A program made the position numbers and the translations under genes. A model generated the notes under the pieces. It saw only the letters and a list, made by a program, of their open reading frames with translations, was not told where the DNA came from and did not search any database. Positions 1-9,079 of a stretch of DNA of 64,000 nt are shown here, piece by piece. Every line of letters starts with the position of its first letter. Position 1 is the first letter of the stretch. The DNA is taken from assembly GCA_031367405.1 (NCBI GenBank), contig JANLPT010000164.1:26898-90897 (forward strand), written 5' to 3'. The stretch comes from JALHNI01 sp031367405 (lineage in GTDB: Bacteria; Acidobacteriota; Terriglobia; Bryobacterales; Bryobacteraceae).

Positions 1-393
1 ATGGCGCGGTTAGTAAAAAATCCGGTGGCTTACCACTATCAGCACGCCGATGGACTTAAGTCGACGATGATCCTCTTCAGCGGCTTAGTGGAAGACTTCA
101 ACTTCGCCGCGCGTCTTACCGGGCAGAAGAAGCCGTTCTCAACGCAAATGTATCTGCCCATGCCACCCGCGCGCACCTCGCTGGCCAATTTCTTTTCGCC
201 TCTCGCGAATAGTGCGGAAAAAATGTTTCTGACCGGCAAAGCCACTTACCCGCTTGAGCGAACCTTACTCACGACAGGACTTACTTCCGCCGGCGTCGAT
301 AGCCTCTATGCCGGACAGAAGCGTATCGAGACGCCGCACCTCTCGCGGATCAACTATCAAGCTACCAAAGAATCGACTTTCTGGAGAACCTAG
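1..393 (+). CDS. Conserved protein of unknown function, C-terminal part only
   Basis: This is the 3' end of a gene cut by the window edge. Its 130 visible residues match the last ~130 residues of the next gene: both have an LVKNP motif near the start of the shared segment, a D(G)xK(S/T)T stretch, YPxERTLL and a final KES. The ATG at base 1 falls inside the shared domain, so it is almost certainly an internal methionine. The stop codon overlaps the next start by one base, which implies translational coupling of two tandem paralogs. I do not recognise the family. What is seen is the paralogy; the function is unknown. Confidence 0.75.
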   Translation: MARLVKNPVAYHYQHADGLKSTMILFSGLVEDFNFAARLTGQKKPFSTQMYLPMPPARTSLANFFSPLANSAEKMFLTGKATYPLERTLLTTGLTSAGVDSLYAGQKRIETPHLSRINYQATKESTFWRT

Positions 394-1589
394 TGCCCAA
401 ACGTGTCGCAGTTATCACCACTCTATATAAGTATCTTTCGCACGCCCAGCACATGGCGGACCGGTTTTTGACCGGCTATCCCCACCAAGGCGAATGGCAC
501 AAGCCCGATATCCAAATCGTTTCGCTCTACACTGACCAGAAGCCAGCCGGAGACCCCGCGAGCGGCGGCGACCAAAGCTATGTCCGGGCAAAAGAATTCG
601 GCTTCACGGTTTACAACACCATCGCCGAAGCCCTGCGCTGCGGTACGGACAAGTTAGCCGTCGATGCGGTTATGATCATCGGCGAACATGGCAATTATCC
701 CAAAAACGAAAAAGGACAAATTCTTTACCCGCGCTATGAGTTCTTCAAGCAATGTGTCGAGGTCTTTGAGAAAGACGGACGAGCGGTGCCGGTATATAAC
801 GATAAGCACCTGAGTTACAGCTTCGAGAAAGCCAAGTGGATGGTTGACCAATCGAAGCGGCTGAAGTTTCCCATGTTAGCGGGCTCCTCATTACCGGTAA
901 CCTGGCGATTGCCGGACCTGGAACTGCCATTGAATTGCGTAATTGAAGACGCGCTGATGGTGGGTGTGGGCGGCTCTGACCCGATGGATTATCATGCGCT
1001 CGAAGCGATGCAATGCATGATCGAGCGGCGCAAGGGTGGCGAAACCGGCGTGAAGTCGGTGCAGCTGATTGAGGGCGATGCGGTTTGGCAAGCCGGCGAA
1101 TCCGGCCGCTATTCGAAGAAGCTGCTGACCGCAGCCTTATCGCGCAGTGACTCGCCGCAGGGAAAAACCCTGCTGGATGGGCGCACCCAAGACTTAGTGG
1201 GGAATAATGAATTGCCGAAGCTGGTAAAGAATCCGGCGGCCTATTTCATCGAGCACAACGACGGCTTCAAAACAACGCTGCTGATGCTGGACGGCGCAGT
1301 CCACGACTACTGCTTCGCCGCTAAGGTGAAAGGCATGCCGGGCTTCTCTTCCACCCAGTTCTTTCTTTCGCCGGTGCCGAACGTCACTTACTCAGCTTGT
1401 TTGGTAAGTAAGATCGAAGAAATGTTCGTCACGGGGCGAGCGCCTTATCCCGTGGAACGTACACTGCTCGTGAGCGGCGCGCTGGAAGCTTGCCTGACGT
1501 CTAAGGTGCGGAACCACGAAGTATTGCAGACCCCAGAGCTCAGGGTAAAGTACCGGGCTCCGAAAGAATCGCAGCATGCGCAGACTTAG
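393..1589 (+). CDS. Conserved protein of unknown function, paralog of upstream gene
   Basis: 398 residues with a GTG start that overlaps the preceding stop by one base. The N-terminus (KRVAVITTLYKY) reads like a beta strand entering a Rossmann-like fold, followed by motifs such as MIIGEHGNYP (about residues 93-102) and a conserved aspartate/glycine-rich centre. No signal peptide is visible. The C-terminal third is homologous to the truncated gene before it. A Rossmann-like oxidoreductase role is possible, but no GxGxxG motif is present, so no function is assigned. The gene overlaps the next one by one base, so the three appear co-transcribed. Confidence 0.75.
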   Translation: MPKRVAVITTLYKYLSHAQHMADRFLTGYPHQGEWHKPDIQIVSLYTDQKPAGDPASGGDQSYVRAKEFGFTVYNTIAEALRCGTDKLAVDAVMIIGEHGNYPKNEKGQILYPRYEFFKQCVEVFEKDGRAVPVYNDKHLSYSFEKAKWMVDQSKRLKFPMLAGSSLPVTWRLPDLELPLNCVIEDALMVGVGGSDPMDYHALEAMQCMIERRKGGETGVKSVQLIEGDAVWQAGESGRYSKKLLTAALSRSDSPQGKTLLDGRTQDLVGNNELPKLVKNPAAYFIEHNDGFKTTLLMLDGAVHDYCFAAKVKGMPGFSSTQFFLSPVPNVTYSACLVSKIEEMFVTGRAPYPVERTLLVSGALEACLTSKVRNHEVLQTPELRVKYRAPKESQHAQT

Positions 1590-1627
1590 TGGAATACATT
1601 GGGAAGATCATTCCGCGCGTTGAAGCC

Positions 1628-2890
1628 ATGCCCGGTTGGAAAATACTCTCGCCCCTCGCGCTCTTGTTTTGCCTATTGGCGGGCTGTGGAAATGAAGAGC
1701 GCCATCCGCCTAAGCGCGTAATTTCCCGGGCGTACGCCGGGGAAAGGCGAATCGATTTGCGCAAGGACCTCGCGATCCGCGCCGACATCGTAGAAACGGC
1801 GGTCTTCGGCGAAGCCCTCGACATTCTGCAATGGAAACGCCGCTACGCGCTGGTACGGACCGCCGGCGGTAAAGAAGGGTGGTTAGACGGCCGCGCCCTG
1901 GTGCGCAGCCAGGAGATCGACGCGTTGCGGCAAATCGCAAAAGATTTCCGCGATACGCTTCCCATGGGCCAGGGCAAAGTCTACGAGACGCTCAATATCC
2001 ACACCAGCCCGAATCGCAGTTCGCCGAGCTTCGATAAGTTGCCGCCGGACGAAACGGTGGACATATTGGGGCATCGCGTGGCATTGCGAACTCCTTATCA
2101 GGGGCCGGTGCAACCGGCAAAGGCGGCCAAGAAGAAACGGAAAAAGAGCGAACCGGACGATGAACCTAAGGTCGCGCCGCCCCCGGTGCCGCGCGCCCCT
2201 GGCTTACCCGCCGATTGGAAGGAGCTTTCCCGCGGCGCGCCCGATGAGCCAGTAACAAAAGCCGCCAAGCATGCGCCGGTAAAGAACGCTTACTTACTCA
2301 ATAAAATAGTACCGGTTGACTTAGGCCCGCATTATGACGATTGGACCCTGGTGCGAACTAGAAGCGGTGGCATTGGCTGGGTGATTTCCACCGCGCTGAC
2401 GATGGCTTTGCCCGACGATGTAGCGCAATACGCCAACAAGAATCGCATTACTTCCTACTTCGTCATCGGCGAGGTGACGGACAGCGAGAAAGGCCGCAAA
2501 AAGCACTTTCTCTGGACCACCATCAGCCAGCGGGCCAAGCCCTATCAGTTCGATAGCTTTCGGGTGCTGGTCTTCAACACGAAACGCCATCGTTATGAGA
2601 CGGCGCATTGGGAAAAGGAACTCACTGGTTATCTACCGATCCGCGTGATGGATCCGTCGGAAGGCGCGCCTATCTTCAATCTGGTGCTGGAGGATGGCGA
2701 CGGTACTTTTTGGCGCCGGCGCTATGTGTTTGAAGGCAACCGGGTAAAATTTCTTGACCAAGCTCGCGTCGAGCGGCCCAGGATTCCCACCGCTCCTGAA
2801 GATCTGCCCCCGCTGGAAATGCCCGACACGTTGGAGCCGGAAGAGTTGACGCTATGGGGCCGCATCCGGCGGCGCGTCCTGGGGCAATAG
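1628..2890 (+). CDS. SH3-domain lipoprotein
   Basis: About 420 residues. The reading frame is open from a GTG at 1589 that overlaps the previous stop, but the ATG at 1628 gives a textbook lipoprotein signal: a short basic start, a hydrophobic stretch (LSPLALLFCL) and the lipobox LAGC. I therefore prefer 1628. The mature part has a first SH3b-like segment (ending in KEGWLDGRALV), a second one around the NIHTSPNRSS motif split by a Lys/Pro-rich insertion (KKKRKK and following), and a closing GWVISTAL segment. Such SH3 lipoproteins usually bind peptidoglycan or act in periplasmic signalling; the exact partner is unknown. The lipid anchor is inferred from the lipobox. Confidence 0.75.
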   Translation: MPGWKILSPLALLFCLLAGCGNEERHPPKRVISRAYAGERRIDLRKDLAIRADIVETAVFGEALDILQWKRRYALVRTAGGKEGWLDGRALVRSQEIDALRQIAKDFRDTLPMGQGKVYETLNIHTSPNRSSPSFDKLPPDETVDILGHRVALRTPYQGPVQPAKAAKKKRKKSEPDDEPKVAPPPVPRAPGLPADWKELSRGAPDEPVTKAAKHAPVKNAYLLNKIVPVDLGPHYDDWTLVRTRSGGIGWVISTALTMALPDDVAQYANKNRITSYFVIGEVTDSEKGRKKHFLWTTISQRAKPYQFDSFRVLVFNTKRHRYETAHWEKELTGYLPIRVMDPSEGAPIFNLVLEDGDGTFWRRRYVFEGNRVKFLDQARVERPRIPTAPEDLPPLEMPDTLEPEELTLWGRIRRRVLGQ

Positions 2891-2939
2891 CAGTTCCCGC
2901 CGGTCCCCGCCGCTTGCGGGAAACGGCTACAGTTAAGGC

Positions 2940-3233
2940 ATGCCAGCCTGCTTCGTGCTGCTCGCGCTTGCCCTGTTTGCGCAAGAGCACAAACCTCCGA
3001 TTGACGACCCGGCCACGGTGCGGTTGCCCGATGGCAAGCTGCAATCGGAGGAGATTCTGAAGGCGGAACATAAGCGCACCGTGAAGGAGGCGCAGGAGTT
3101 GGTCCGGCTGTCGCAGGAGGTGCAGCAGGAGCTCGACCAGAATGAGCATCATGTCCTTTCGCTTGGTCTCTTGAAGAAGCTCGACGAGATCGAGAAAATC
3201 AGCAAGAAGATGCGGGTCAGGCTGAAGCGCTAA
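2940..3233 (+). CDS. Small exported helical protein, unknown function
   Basis: 97 residues. Residues 1-15 (PACFVLLALALFAQE) form a short signal peptide. The remainder is strongly charged and predicted helical (EEILKAEHKRTVKEAQELVR; then a Lys/Arg-rich C-terminus), consistent with a small periplasmic coiled-coil protein. It follows the SH3 lipoprotein by about 50 bases on the same strand and precedes another short gene by 12 bases, so it is probably part of the same transcript. No known family was recognised. Confidence 0.6.
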   Translation: MPACFVLLALALFAQEHKPPIDDPATVRLPDGKLQSEEILKAEHKRTVKEAQELVRLSQEVQQELDQNEHHVLSLGLLKKLDEIEKISKKMRVRLKR

Positions 3234-3245
3234 CATAGAAGTAGC

Positions 3246-3677
3246 ATGTTCTTCCGGCGCGCAAAACCCACCGTACACACCTTCGACAGCCACCTCGGCG
3301 ATCTGCGAGCCAAGGGGTTTCTGGTGGCGCCCAAGGGCGCGGGCTTAGCGGTCGCGCTACGGGATGGCTGCGCCGCCGTGCTGAAAGACGCCGGTGCTGA
3401 AGTCGCCATCGAGAAGACCGGGGTGCTGATCGGCAATGAAATTGGGGTCTTGACGCATGGCGGCTATCAAGTCTACTTCGAAACCTCGCACGGTGAACGC
3501 CGCGCGGGCACGGCGGATCAGCTGAAAACTTTGCATTCCTTCGATGCCGATCTGCGTGAAACCCTGGGGCTTACCAGCCTCTATAACGAAGGCCTGGGCA
3601 CGACGAATGGGCGCCATTTATACGATCGCGTCCGCAACCGCGACAACGGCAAGAAGCCCGTCTTTTCGGTACCCTAG
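3246..3677 (+). CDS. Conserved small protein, unknown function
   Basis: 143 residues, starting with ATG 12 bases after the preceding stop. There is no signal peptide or membrane segment. The protein contains repeated Gly-rich beta-type motifs (IGNEIGVLTHGGYQVYF) and ends in a polar tail (YDRVRNRDNGKKPVF). Codon composition matches the neighbours. No family is recognised. It appears cytosolic and sits 13 bases upstream of the DUF1549 gene. A longer frame of the DUF1549 gene overlaps its 3' end, but that extension is rejected. Confidence 0.6.
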   Translation: MFFRRAKPTVHTFDSHLGDLRAKGFLVAPKGAGLAVALRDGCAAVLKDAGAEVAIEKTGVLIGNEIGVLTHGGYQVYFETSHGERRAGTADQLKTLHSFDADLRETLGLTSLYNEGLGTTNGRHLYDRVRNRDNGKKPVFSVP

Positions 3678-3690
3678 GATCCGGCATACG

Positions 3691-6018
3691 ATGGTGACGA
3701 TGCGTTTTTCCGCGTGGTTTCTCTTCATCGCGAGCTTGCTCCCTCACCCGTTGACTGCCGAAGCCGTCGATTACTCCGGGCAGATTCACCCGATTCTCGT
3801 GGCGCGCTGCATGAGCTGCCACAATGGCGACCGGGGGCAGGCCGGTCTCTCCGTGATGACGCGCGAAGCGCTGTTGAAGGGCGGTGTGAGCGGCCCGGCG
3901 ATGGTGCCTTCGCAGCCCGCAGGGTCGCCGCTGGTGCAACGCCTGAAGGGGCTGGGCGGGCAGCGGATGCCGCTCGCTGGCGCGGCGCTAACCGGCGAGG
4001 AAATCGCGCTGATTGAGCGTTGGGTGGCTGAAGGTGCCATCGTCAATCGCGCCACTTCAAACGTCAACGCGTTCTCGCTGGCCTTGAAGCCGCCGGTGGC
4101 TCAAGGTATCGACGAACTCTTGCAGGCCTATGACCGGCGACACCGGATTGCCCCCGTGACCACCATCGCCGACCACCTTTTCGCTCGCCGCGCCTACCTT
4201 GATGTTTGGGGCTTGCTGCCCACGCCCGCCGACCAGGAACGTTTCGCGCGCGATAAGCGGCCGGACAAGCGGGCTTTGTTGATCGATGAGTTACTCGCCG
4301 CCCGGGTGCCGTTCGCCGAACACTGGGTGAGCTTCTGGAACGACCTGCTGCACAATGACGAGGGCGTCAGTTACATTGGGGAGCGGCAAACGATTACCCC
4401 TTGGCTGCTAAAGTCGCTGGCCGGTAACCAGCCTTATAACGAATTTGTCCAAGCGTTGCTGAACCCCGTGGCGAAGGACGATCCCGCAGGGTTCCTCAAA
4501 GGAGTGAATTGGCGCGGGACGGTGAATGCGTCGCAGACGCCGGTGATGCAAGCGGCGCAAAATAGTGCGCAGGTATTCTTGGGCGTCAATTTGAAATGTA
4601 ACTCCTGCCACGATAGTTTCATCAGCCATTGGAAGCTGAAAGAGGCTTACGGGCTGGCCAGTTTCTTTGCGAACGACTTAGTGAAGGAGCCGCTGGAGAT
4701 TGCCCGTTGTGACGCGGGCACGGGCCAAAAGGCGACGCCACAGTTTCTCTTTCCGGAATTGGGCGGCGTTAGTGCGACGGCGTCTTTAACTGAACGTCGC
4801 GCGGCGGCGGCGCGTCTGTTCACCGCGAAGGAGAATGGCCTGTTCTCGCGGACCATCGTCAATCGCGTCTGGAAGCGGTTATATGGGCATGGTTTGGTAG
4901 AGCCGGCGGACGAGATGGAGGGCGCGGCGTGGTCGCCCGAGTTACTCGATTGGCTGGCCGCCGACTTTGTCGCGCACAATTACGATATGCGCTACTTATT
5001 GCGCACCATGATGACCTCCGCCGCTTACTCCCGGCCCGCCGTACCGGCGGGCCAATTGCGTGACTCGAACTATATCTTCCGGGGACCTTGGCCTCGCCGC
5101 TTAACGGCGGAACAATTCGCCGACGCCCTCTCGTCGATCACCGGAGAATGGCGCATTCGGGCCGATAATCGGGCCGTGCCCGGCATTTATGCGCGCGAAT
5201 GGCGTTTCAAACCCAATTCACTCACGCGGGCTTTGGGGCGGCCCATGCGCGATGGTGCCGTCACGGAACGCCTCACCGAATCATCCACGCTGCAGGGCAT
5301 GGAGTTCACTAACGGGGAAGTGCTGACGTCGATGTTACGCGAAGGCGCGAAACGCCTGCTTGACCAAGTCGACGCCGCGCCGGCCAACTTATTCGATAGC
5401 GGATTGCTGCGCGCCCAAAGCCGCGTCAAAGTAGATCTCGACATCACTGGCCGGAAACAGTTGCGCTTGTTAATGGTGGACGTCGATTCCTATGATCCAG
5501 CCCGGGTGGAAGCCGGTTGGGGCGAGGCGGAACTTGAAGGCCCGTCCGGCAAGGTGCCCCTGGCTTCGCTGGCGGCTAAGTCACCGTTCAAGCAAGCCAC
5601 CTTTACTCTTTTCAAGGACAAGTTACAGCTACCGGTGATCACGGCGGCGATTCCCAACGAAGTGGTCTTCGACATTGCGGGCCAGGGTTATACGCGCTTC
5701 CGCGCTACGCTGGCGATGCACGAGCGGACCAATGACAGCGAAATTAGCGCGGCCATTCGCGCCTTTGTTTTCGATGAAGCGCCTAATGAGCGAAAGCTGG
5801 TGGCTGTGACGGGCGATACACCGCTTCCCCGCCCTACGCCCGTGCGGGGTTCGGCGAAGATCTTGAGCCAGTTGTATCTGCATGCGCTGGGCCGCGCACC
5901 CTCACCCGAGGAAGCGCGGACCGGTGGCGCGTTACTGGGAAATCAGCCCACGCGCCAAGGTCTAGAGGACTTACTCTGGGTGGTGCTAATGTCTCCAGAA
6001 TTTCAGTTTGTGAGGTAA
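3691..6018 (+). CDS. DUF1549/DUF1553 planctomycete-type cytochrome-like secreted protein
   Basis: 775 residues from the ATG at 3691; another ATG three codons later also works. An open extension back to 3544 overlaps the previous gene and reads as unstructured sequence, so it is rejected. A signal peptide (FSAWFLFIASLLPHPLTAEA) is followed by a PSCyt1-like haem motif CMSCH (C40, C43, H44), DUF1549 (about 120-320) with a second CNSCH at 303-307, then DUF1553 to the C-terminus. In this family the protein is always paired with a DUF1501 protein, as here. Haem binding is inferred from CxxCH. The substrate is unknown; polysaccharide or sulfated-polymer turnover has been proposed for related gene pairs. 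Confidence 0.9.
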   Translation: MVTMRFSAWFLFIASLLPHPLTAEAVDYSGQIHPILVARCMSCHNGDRGQAGLSVMTREALLKGGVSGPAMVPSQPAGSPLVQRLKGLGGQRMPLAGAALTGEEIALIERWVAEGAIVNRATSNVNAFSLALKPPVAQGIDELLQAYDRRHRIAPVTTIADHLFARRAYLDVWGLLPTPADQERFARDKRPDKRALLIDELLAARVPFAEHWVSFWNDLLHNDEGVSYIGERQTITPWLLKSLAGNQPYNEFVQALLNPVAKDDPAGFLKGVNWRGTVNASQTPVMQAAQNSAQVFLGVNLKCNSCHDSFISHWKLKEAYGLASFFANDLVKEPLEIARCDAGTGQKATPQFLFPELGGVSATASLTERRAAAARLFTAKENGLFSRTIVNRVWKRLYGHGLVEPADEMEGAAWSPELLDWLAADFVAHNYDMRYLLRTMMTSAAYSRPAVPAGQLRDSNYIFRGPWPRRLTAEQFADALSSITGEWRIRADNRAVPGIYAREWRFKPNSLTRALGRPMRDGAVTERLTESSTLQGMEFTNGEVLTSMLREGAKRLLDQVDAAPANLFDSGLLRAQSRVKVDLDITGRKQLRLLMVDVDSYDPARVEAGWGEAELEGPSGKVPLASLAAKSPFKQATFTLFKDKLQLPVITAAIPNEVVFDIAGQGYTRFRATLAMHERTNDSEISAAIRAFVFDEAPNERKLVAVTGDTPLPRPTPVRGSAKILSQLYLHALGRAPSPEEARTGGALLGNQPTRQGLEDLLWVVLMSPEFQFVR

Positions 6019-6024
6019 GGCTAA

Positions 6025-7413
6025 ATGAATCGCCGGGATTTTCTGATGAGTAGCGCCCTCGGCGCGCCAAGTTTACTGGCTAGCCAAGCGCAGGCGCTCG
6101 CCCCCCAAGCCGATTGCATGATCCTCTTGTGGATGGCCGGCGGTATGGCGCAGACGGAAACCTTTGACCCGAAGCGATACACGCCCTATGAGCCGGGCCT
6201 CGCCTCCAGTGCCGTGCTGAGCACGTTTAAGCCGATCCCTTCGAAGGTGGATGGTATTGAGTTGACCGAAGGGCTGGAACGCATCGCTCAAGTAATGGAC
6301 CGCGGCACCTTGCTGCGTTCGCACCAGGTAGGTGATTTGGGGCACATCTTACACACCAAGCATCAGTATCATTGGCACACTGGTTACGCGCCGCCGCAGC
6401 CAGTGCCCTTGCCGCACATGGGTGCCTGGATCGCCAAGGTGCGTGGGCCCAAACATCCTGACGTGCCCGCCTTCATCAATATTGGCCAAAATCTAGAGCT
6501 CGGCGGTGAGGCCGATGCTTTGAAAGCTTTCCATACGGCGGGATTTCTGGGCAGCGAATTCGGCCCCTTCAGCATTCCCGACCCTCATGACGCCATCTCT
6601 GCCGTGCGCCCTCCCAAGGAATTCACCGACTTGCGCTTCCGCCGCCGTCACGAGATCTACCAGGAGTTAGTAAAACGCAATCCGGTACTGCGCGACGCCT
6701 CCGACTATCAGCAGGACAGCTTAGTGGCGGCGATGGAGAATGCGCATCGCTTTCTCGCCTCACCCGGAGCGAAAGCGTTTGACTTATCGCTCGAACCCAA
6801 AGCCAGTTACGACACTTACAACACCGGCAAGTTTGGCTTGGGTTGCTTACTCGCTCGCCGTCTGGCCGAGACGGGCGCTCGTTTCGTCGAAGTGTCGAGC
6901 GAGTACATTCCATTTCGCTTCTGGGACACGCATGAGAACGGCCACTCGCGCGTCGTGGGGATGAAACAATCGGTCGACCAGCCGATCTCGCAACTGATTC
7001 TCGACTTAGAGGCGCGGGGCCTGCTGGACCGCACCCTCGTCGTTTTAGCGAGCGAATTCGGGCGCGACATGCTGACCGAGGGCAAGCCGGGCTTGGCCGT
7101 GCAGGATCAAGTGACGGTACCCGACAAGATGACCCATCCCAAGCACTACGGCATGCACCGCCACTTTACCGAAGCGACCAGCGTGTTACTTTTCGGCGGA
7201 GGCATCAAAAAAGGTTACTTACACGGAGTAACTGCCGATGAGCGCCCCTGCAAGGTGGTAAAAGATCCAGTGTCGATTGAAAACTTGCACGCGACTATTT
7301 ACCGTTCGATGGGTATCGCGGCCGACCACGCCTATGTCGTGGAGAAACGGCCGTTCTATGTCACTAAGGACGGTAAAGGGAAAGCGGTCGACGCGATGTT
7401 TGCCCGCAGCTAG
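6025..7413 (+). CDS. DUF1501 family protein with Tat-type leader
   Basis: 462 residues, six bases after the DUF1553 stop. The N-terminus MNRRDFLMSSALG is a twin-arginine export signal, so it is likely folded in the cytoplasm before export. The body shows the DUF1501 pattern (LWMAGGMAQTETFDPK near the start, HTKHQYHWHTGY, and ASEFGRD toward the C-terminus). DUF1501 is a distant relative of the alkaline phosphatase/sulfatase superfamily, but no enzymatic activity is proven for it. It forms a two-gene unit with the preceding cytochrome-like protein. Its stop overlaps the stop of the convergent RraA-like gene by four bases. Confidence 0.9.
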   Translation: MNRRDFLMSSALGAPSLLASQAQALAPQADCMILLWMAGGMAQTETFDPKRYTPYEPGLASSAVLSTFKPIPSKVDGIELTEGLERIAQVMDRGTLLRSHQVGDLGHILHTKHQYHWHTGYAPPQPVPLPHMGAWIAKVRGPKHPDVPAFINIGQNLELGGEADALKAFHTAGFLGSEFGPFSIPDPHDAISAVRPPKEFTDLRFRRRHEIYQELVKRNPVLRDASDYQQDSLVAAMENAHRFLASPGAKAFDLSLEPKASYDTYNTGKFGLGCLLARRLAETGARFVEVSSEYIPFRFWDTHENGHSRVVGMKQSVDQPISQLILDLEARGLLDRTLVVLASEFGRDMLTEGKPGLAVQDQVTVPDKMTHPKHYGMHRHFTEATSVLLFGGGIKKGYLHGVTADERPCKVVKDPVSIENLHATIYRSMGIAADHAYVVEKRPFYVTKDGKGKAVDAMFARS

Positions 7414-8126
7414 ATACGCTTGTACTGCTCCACTGTCTTGCCCAATGACTTATTCTTCCTGATATCGGGAACCATATTGGTTTCCCGGACATCGATCTCC
7501 TGGGCGCGCTGAAGCACCTCCGCCGCACGCGCGGCGGGCACCCGCACCACGCCATCTTCGCCCGCCACAATCCAATCGCCGGGCATGATCACCACACCGC
7601 CGCAGTTAACAGGAATGTCCCGCGCGACACTGGCCCAGCGGCTGACGCTGGACGAGGGCACGATGCTGCGGGAGAACACCGGCAGCCCCAGGGCGCGAAT
7701 CTCGGCGAGATCGCGTAAGCCGCCATCCAGAATGACGCCGGCCATGCCCCGTACACTGGCGGCGGTCGCCATCAGCCCGCCCATGCCGGCCACATCCAGG
7801 CCGTTCTCCACCACGATCACGCCGACTGCGCCAGGCGGCGCATGGTCGATCATCTCCACCGAGTGCTTCGCGCTCAGTTGCGCGGTGGCCTTCTCCTTGG
7901 TGGTGGCGCGCAGCAGGGCCGTGGTGGCCCGGCCGACGAAGCGATCGGGAATATTGGGGCCCAGGATGCGTGGACGCATGTCGTGCGAAAGAAAGCCACG
8001 CTGGCCCGTAATCTGGTCAACGGCGTCGGCAACGCTCGCCACCGTGGCCTTGCGAAACCCTTCCGTCAAGGCGTCGTCGGCAGACAAAGCGCCGGCAGCT
8101 AAAAGAAATAGGGAGATCATCGCCAC
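7410..8126 (-). CDS. RraA/HMG-aldolase family protein with signal peptide
   Basis: 238 residues on the minus strand. The fold is that of RraA and 4-hydroxy-4-methyl-2-oxoglutarate (HMG) aldolases. The aldolase signature G-x20-R-D-x2-E is complete: G117, R138, D139, E142. E. coli RraA, an RNase E inhibitor, lacks the last acidic residue, so an aldolase or decarboxylase role is more likely here. Unusually, residues 1-15 (MISLFLLAAGALSA) look like a signal peptide, suggesting a periplasmic location. A second ATG two codons in gives almost the same leader. The gene is convergent with DUF1501 and divergent from the M23 peptidase. Confidence 0.85.
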   Translation of the reverse strand: MAMISLFLLAAGALSADDALTEGFRKATVASVADAVDQITGQRGFLSHDMRPRILGPNIPDRFVGRATTALLRATTKEKATAQLSAKHSVEMIDHAPPGAVGVIVVENGLDVAGMGGLMATAASVRGMAGVILDGGLRDLAEIRALGLPVFSRSIVPSSSVSRWASVARDIPVNCGGVVIMPGDWIVAGEDGVVRVPAARAAEVLQRAQEIDVRETNMVPDIRKNKSLGKTVEQYKRI

Positions 8127-8145
8127 GATTATGGCAAACTAACGG

Positions 8146-9012
8146 GTGTTTCTCTCGATCCTCCTCGTACTCGCCGCCCAGGTGCCCGATTTCCAGGTTC
8201 CTTCCAGCGTCGCCCAAGGCGATACTTTGCGCATCATGGGCAACCCCGCTGGGGAAGCGCACGCCACGTTGGCCGACAAGAAGCTGCGCCTCTTCGCCCA
8301 CCCGAGCGGCTTATCCGGCCTGATGCCGGTGCCCGCCACGCTCGCGCCCGGCCAGTATCCGCTCACCATCTCGGACGCGAGTGGCAAAGCGCTCTTCACC
8401 CAAAGCGTTACGGTGCGCGACGCCAAGTTCCCCATTCAAAATATCGCCACTACGACCGCCATGACGTCGCTGAAGCCGGCGCCGGGCGAAGTAGAAAGTA
8501 TTCAAGCTTTTCTGAATAGCGTAAGTGAGGCTCGCCTTTGGAGTGAGCCCTTTCGCGCCCCTACACCCGAGTGCATGAACTCTCCTTACGGCGTCCAGCG
8601 CTACTATCAGGGCAAGCCCAGTGGGAACTTCCATCGCGGGCTTGACCTGCGCTCGCCTCTGGGCACGCCGGTGAAAGCTACCGCAGCCGGTGTCGTGAAG
8701 CTGGCCCATCCCTGGAACTACACCGGCGGTACGGTCGGCATCGATCATGGGCAGGGCTTCACGTCGATGTATCTGCACCTGTCGAAGATCGCGGCGACCG
8801 AAGGAGCGATGGTGCAAGCGGGCGATGTCGTCGGCTACGTAGGCAGCACGGGCTTCGCCACCGGGCCGCATTTGCACTGGGGACTTTTTATCGGCGGCGT
8901 CGCGGTGAATCCGCAGAAGTGGGTCGCCATTCCGGCGTGTGGTGCGTCGCCGGCTGCCGCGCCACGCAAGCTGACGCCCCGGAAACGGGCGGCTACGCGC
9001 GCACGAAATTGA
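8146..9012 (+). CDS. M23 family (LytM-type) metallopeptidase
   Basis: 288 residues from a GTG start, the only start that keeps the signal peptide (LSILLVLAAQ). The C-terminal half is a peptidase M23 domain with all zinc ligands: H163 and D167 in HRGLDL, H211 in YLHLS and the HLH at 242-244 (GPHLHWGL). These enzymes cut peptidoglycan cross-bridges or act as regulators of amidases. The N-terminal ~100 residues are a beta-rich domain of unknown role. The C-terminus ends in a basic tail (PRKLTPRKRAATRARN). It lies divergently from the exported RraA-like gene with only 19 bases between them. Confidence 0.9.
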   Translation: MFLSILLVLAAQVPDFQVPSSVAQGDTLRIMGNPAGEAHATLADKKLRLFAHPSGLSGLMPVPATLAPGQYPLTISDASGKALFTQSVTVRDAKFPIQNIATTTAMTSLKPAPGEVESIQAFLNSVSEARLWSEPFRAPTPECMNSPYGVQRYYQGKPSGNFHRGLDLRSPLGTPVKATAAGVVKLAHPWNYTGGTVGIDHGQGFTSMYLHLSKIAATEGAMVQAGDVVGYVGSTGFATGPHLHWGLFIGGVAVNPQKWVAIPACGASPAAAPRKLTPRKRAATRARN

Positions 9013-9079
9013 GTGCTTGCTATCGGCGGCTGGCCGATCAACTGTCCGTTCGATAGTGGGTCCGGTCCGAAAAATTAAC

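Noticed and set aside
3544..3690. Upstream extension of the DUF1549/DUF1553 frame
   Set aside because: It overlaps the preceding gene, and the signal peptide begins only at 3691.
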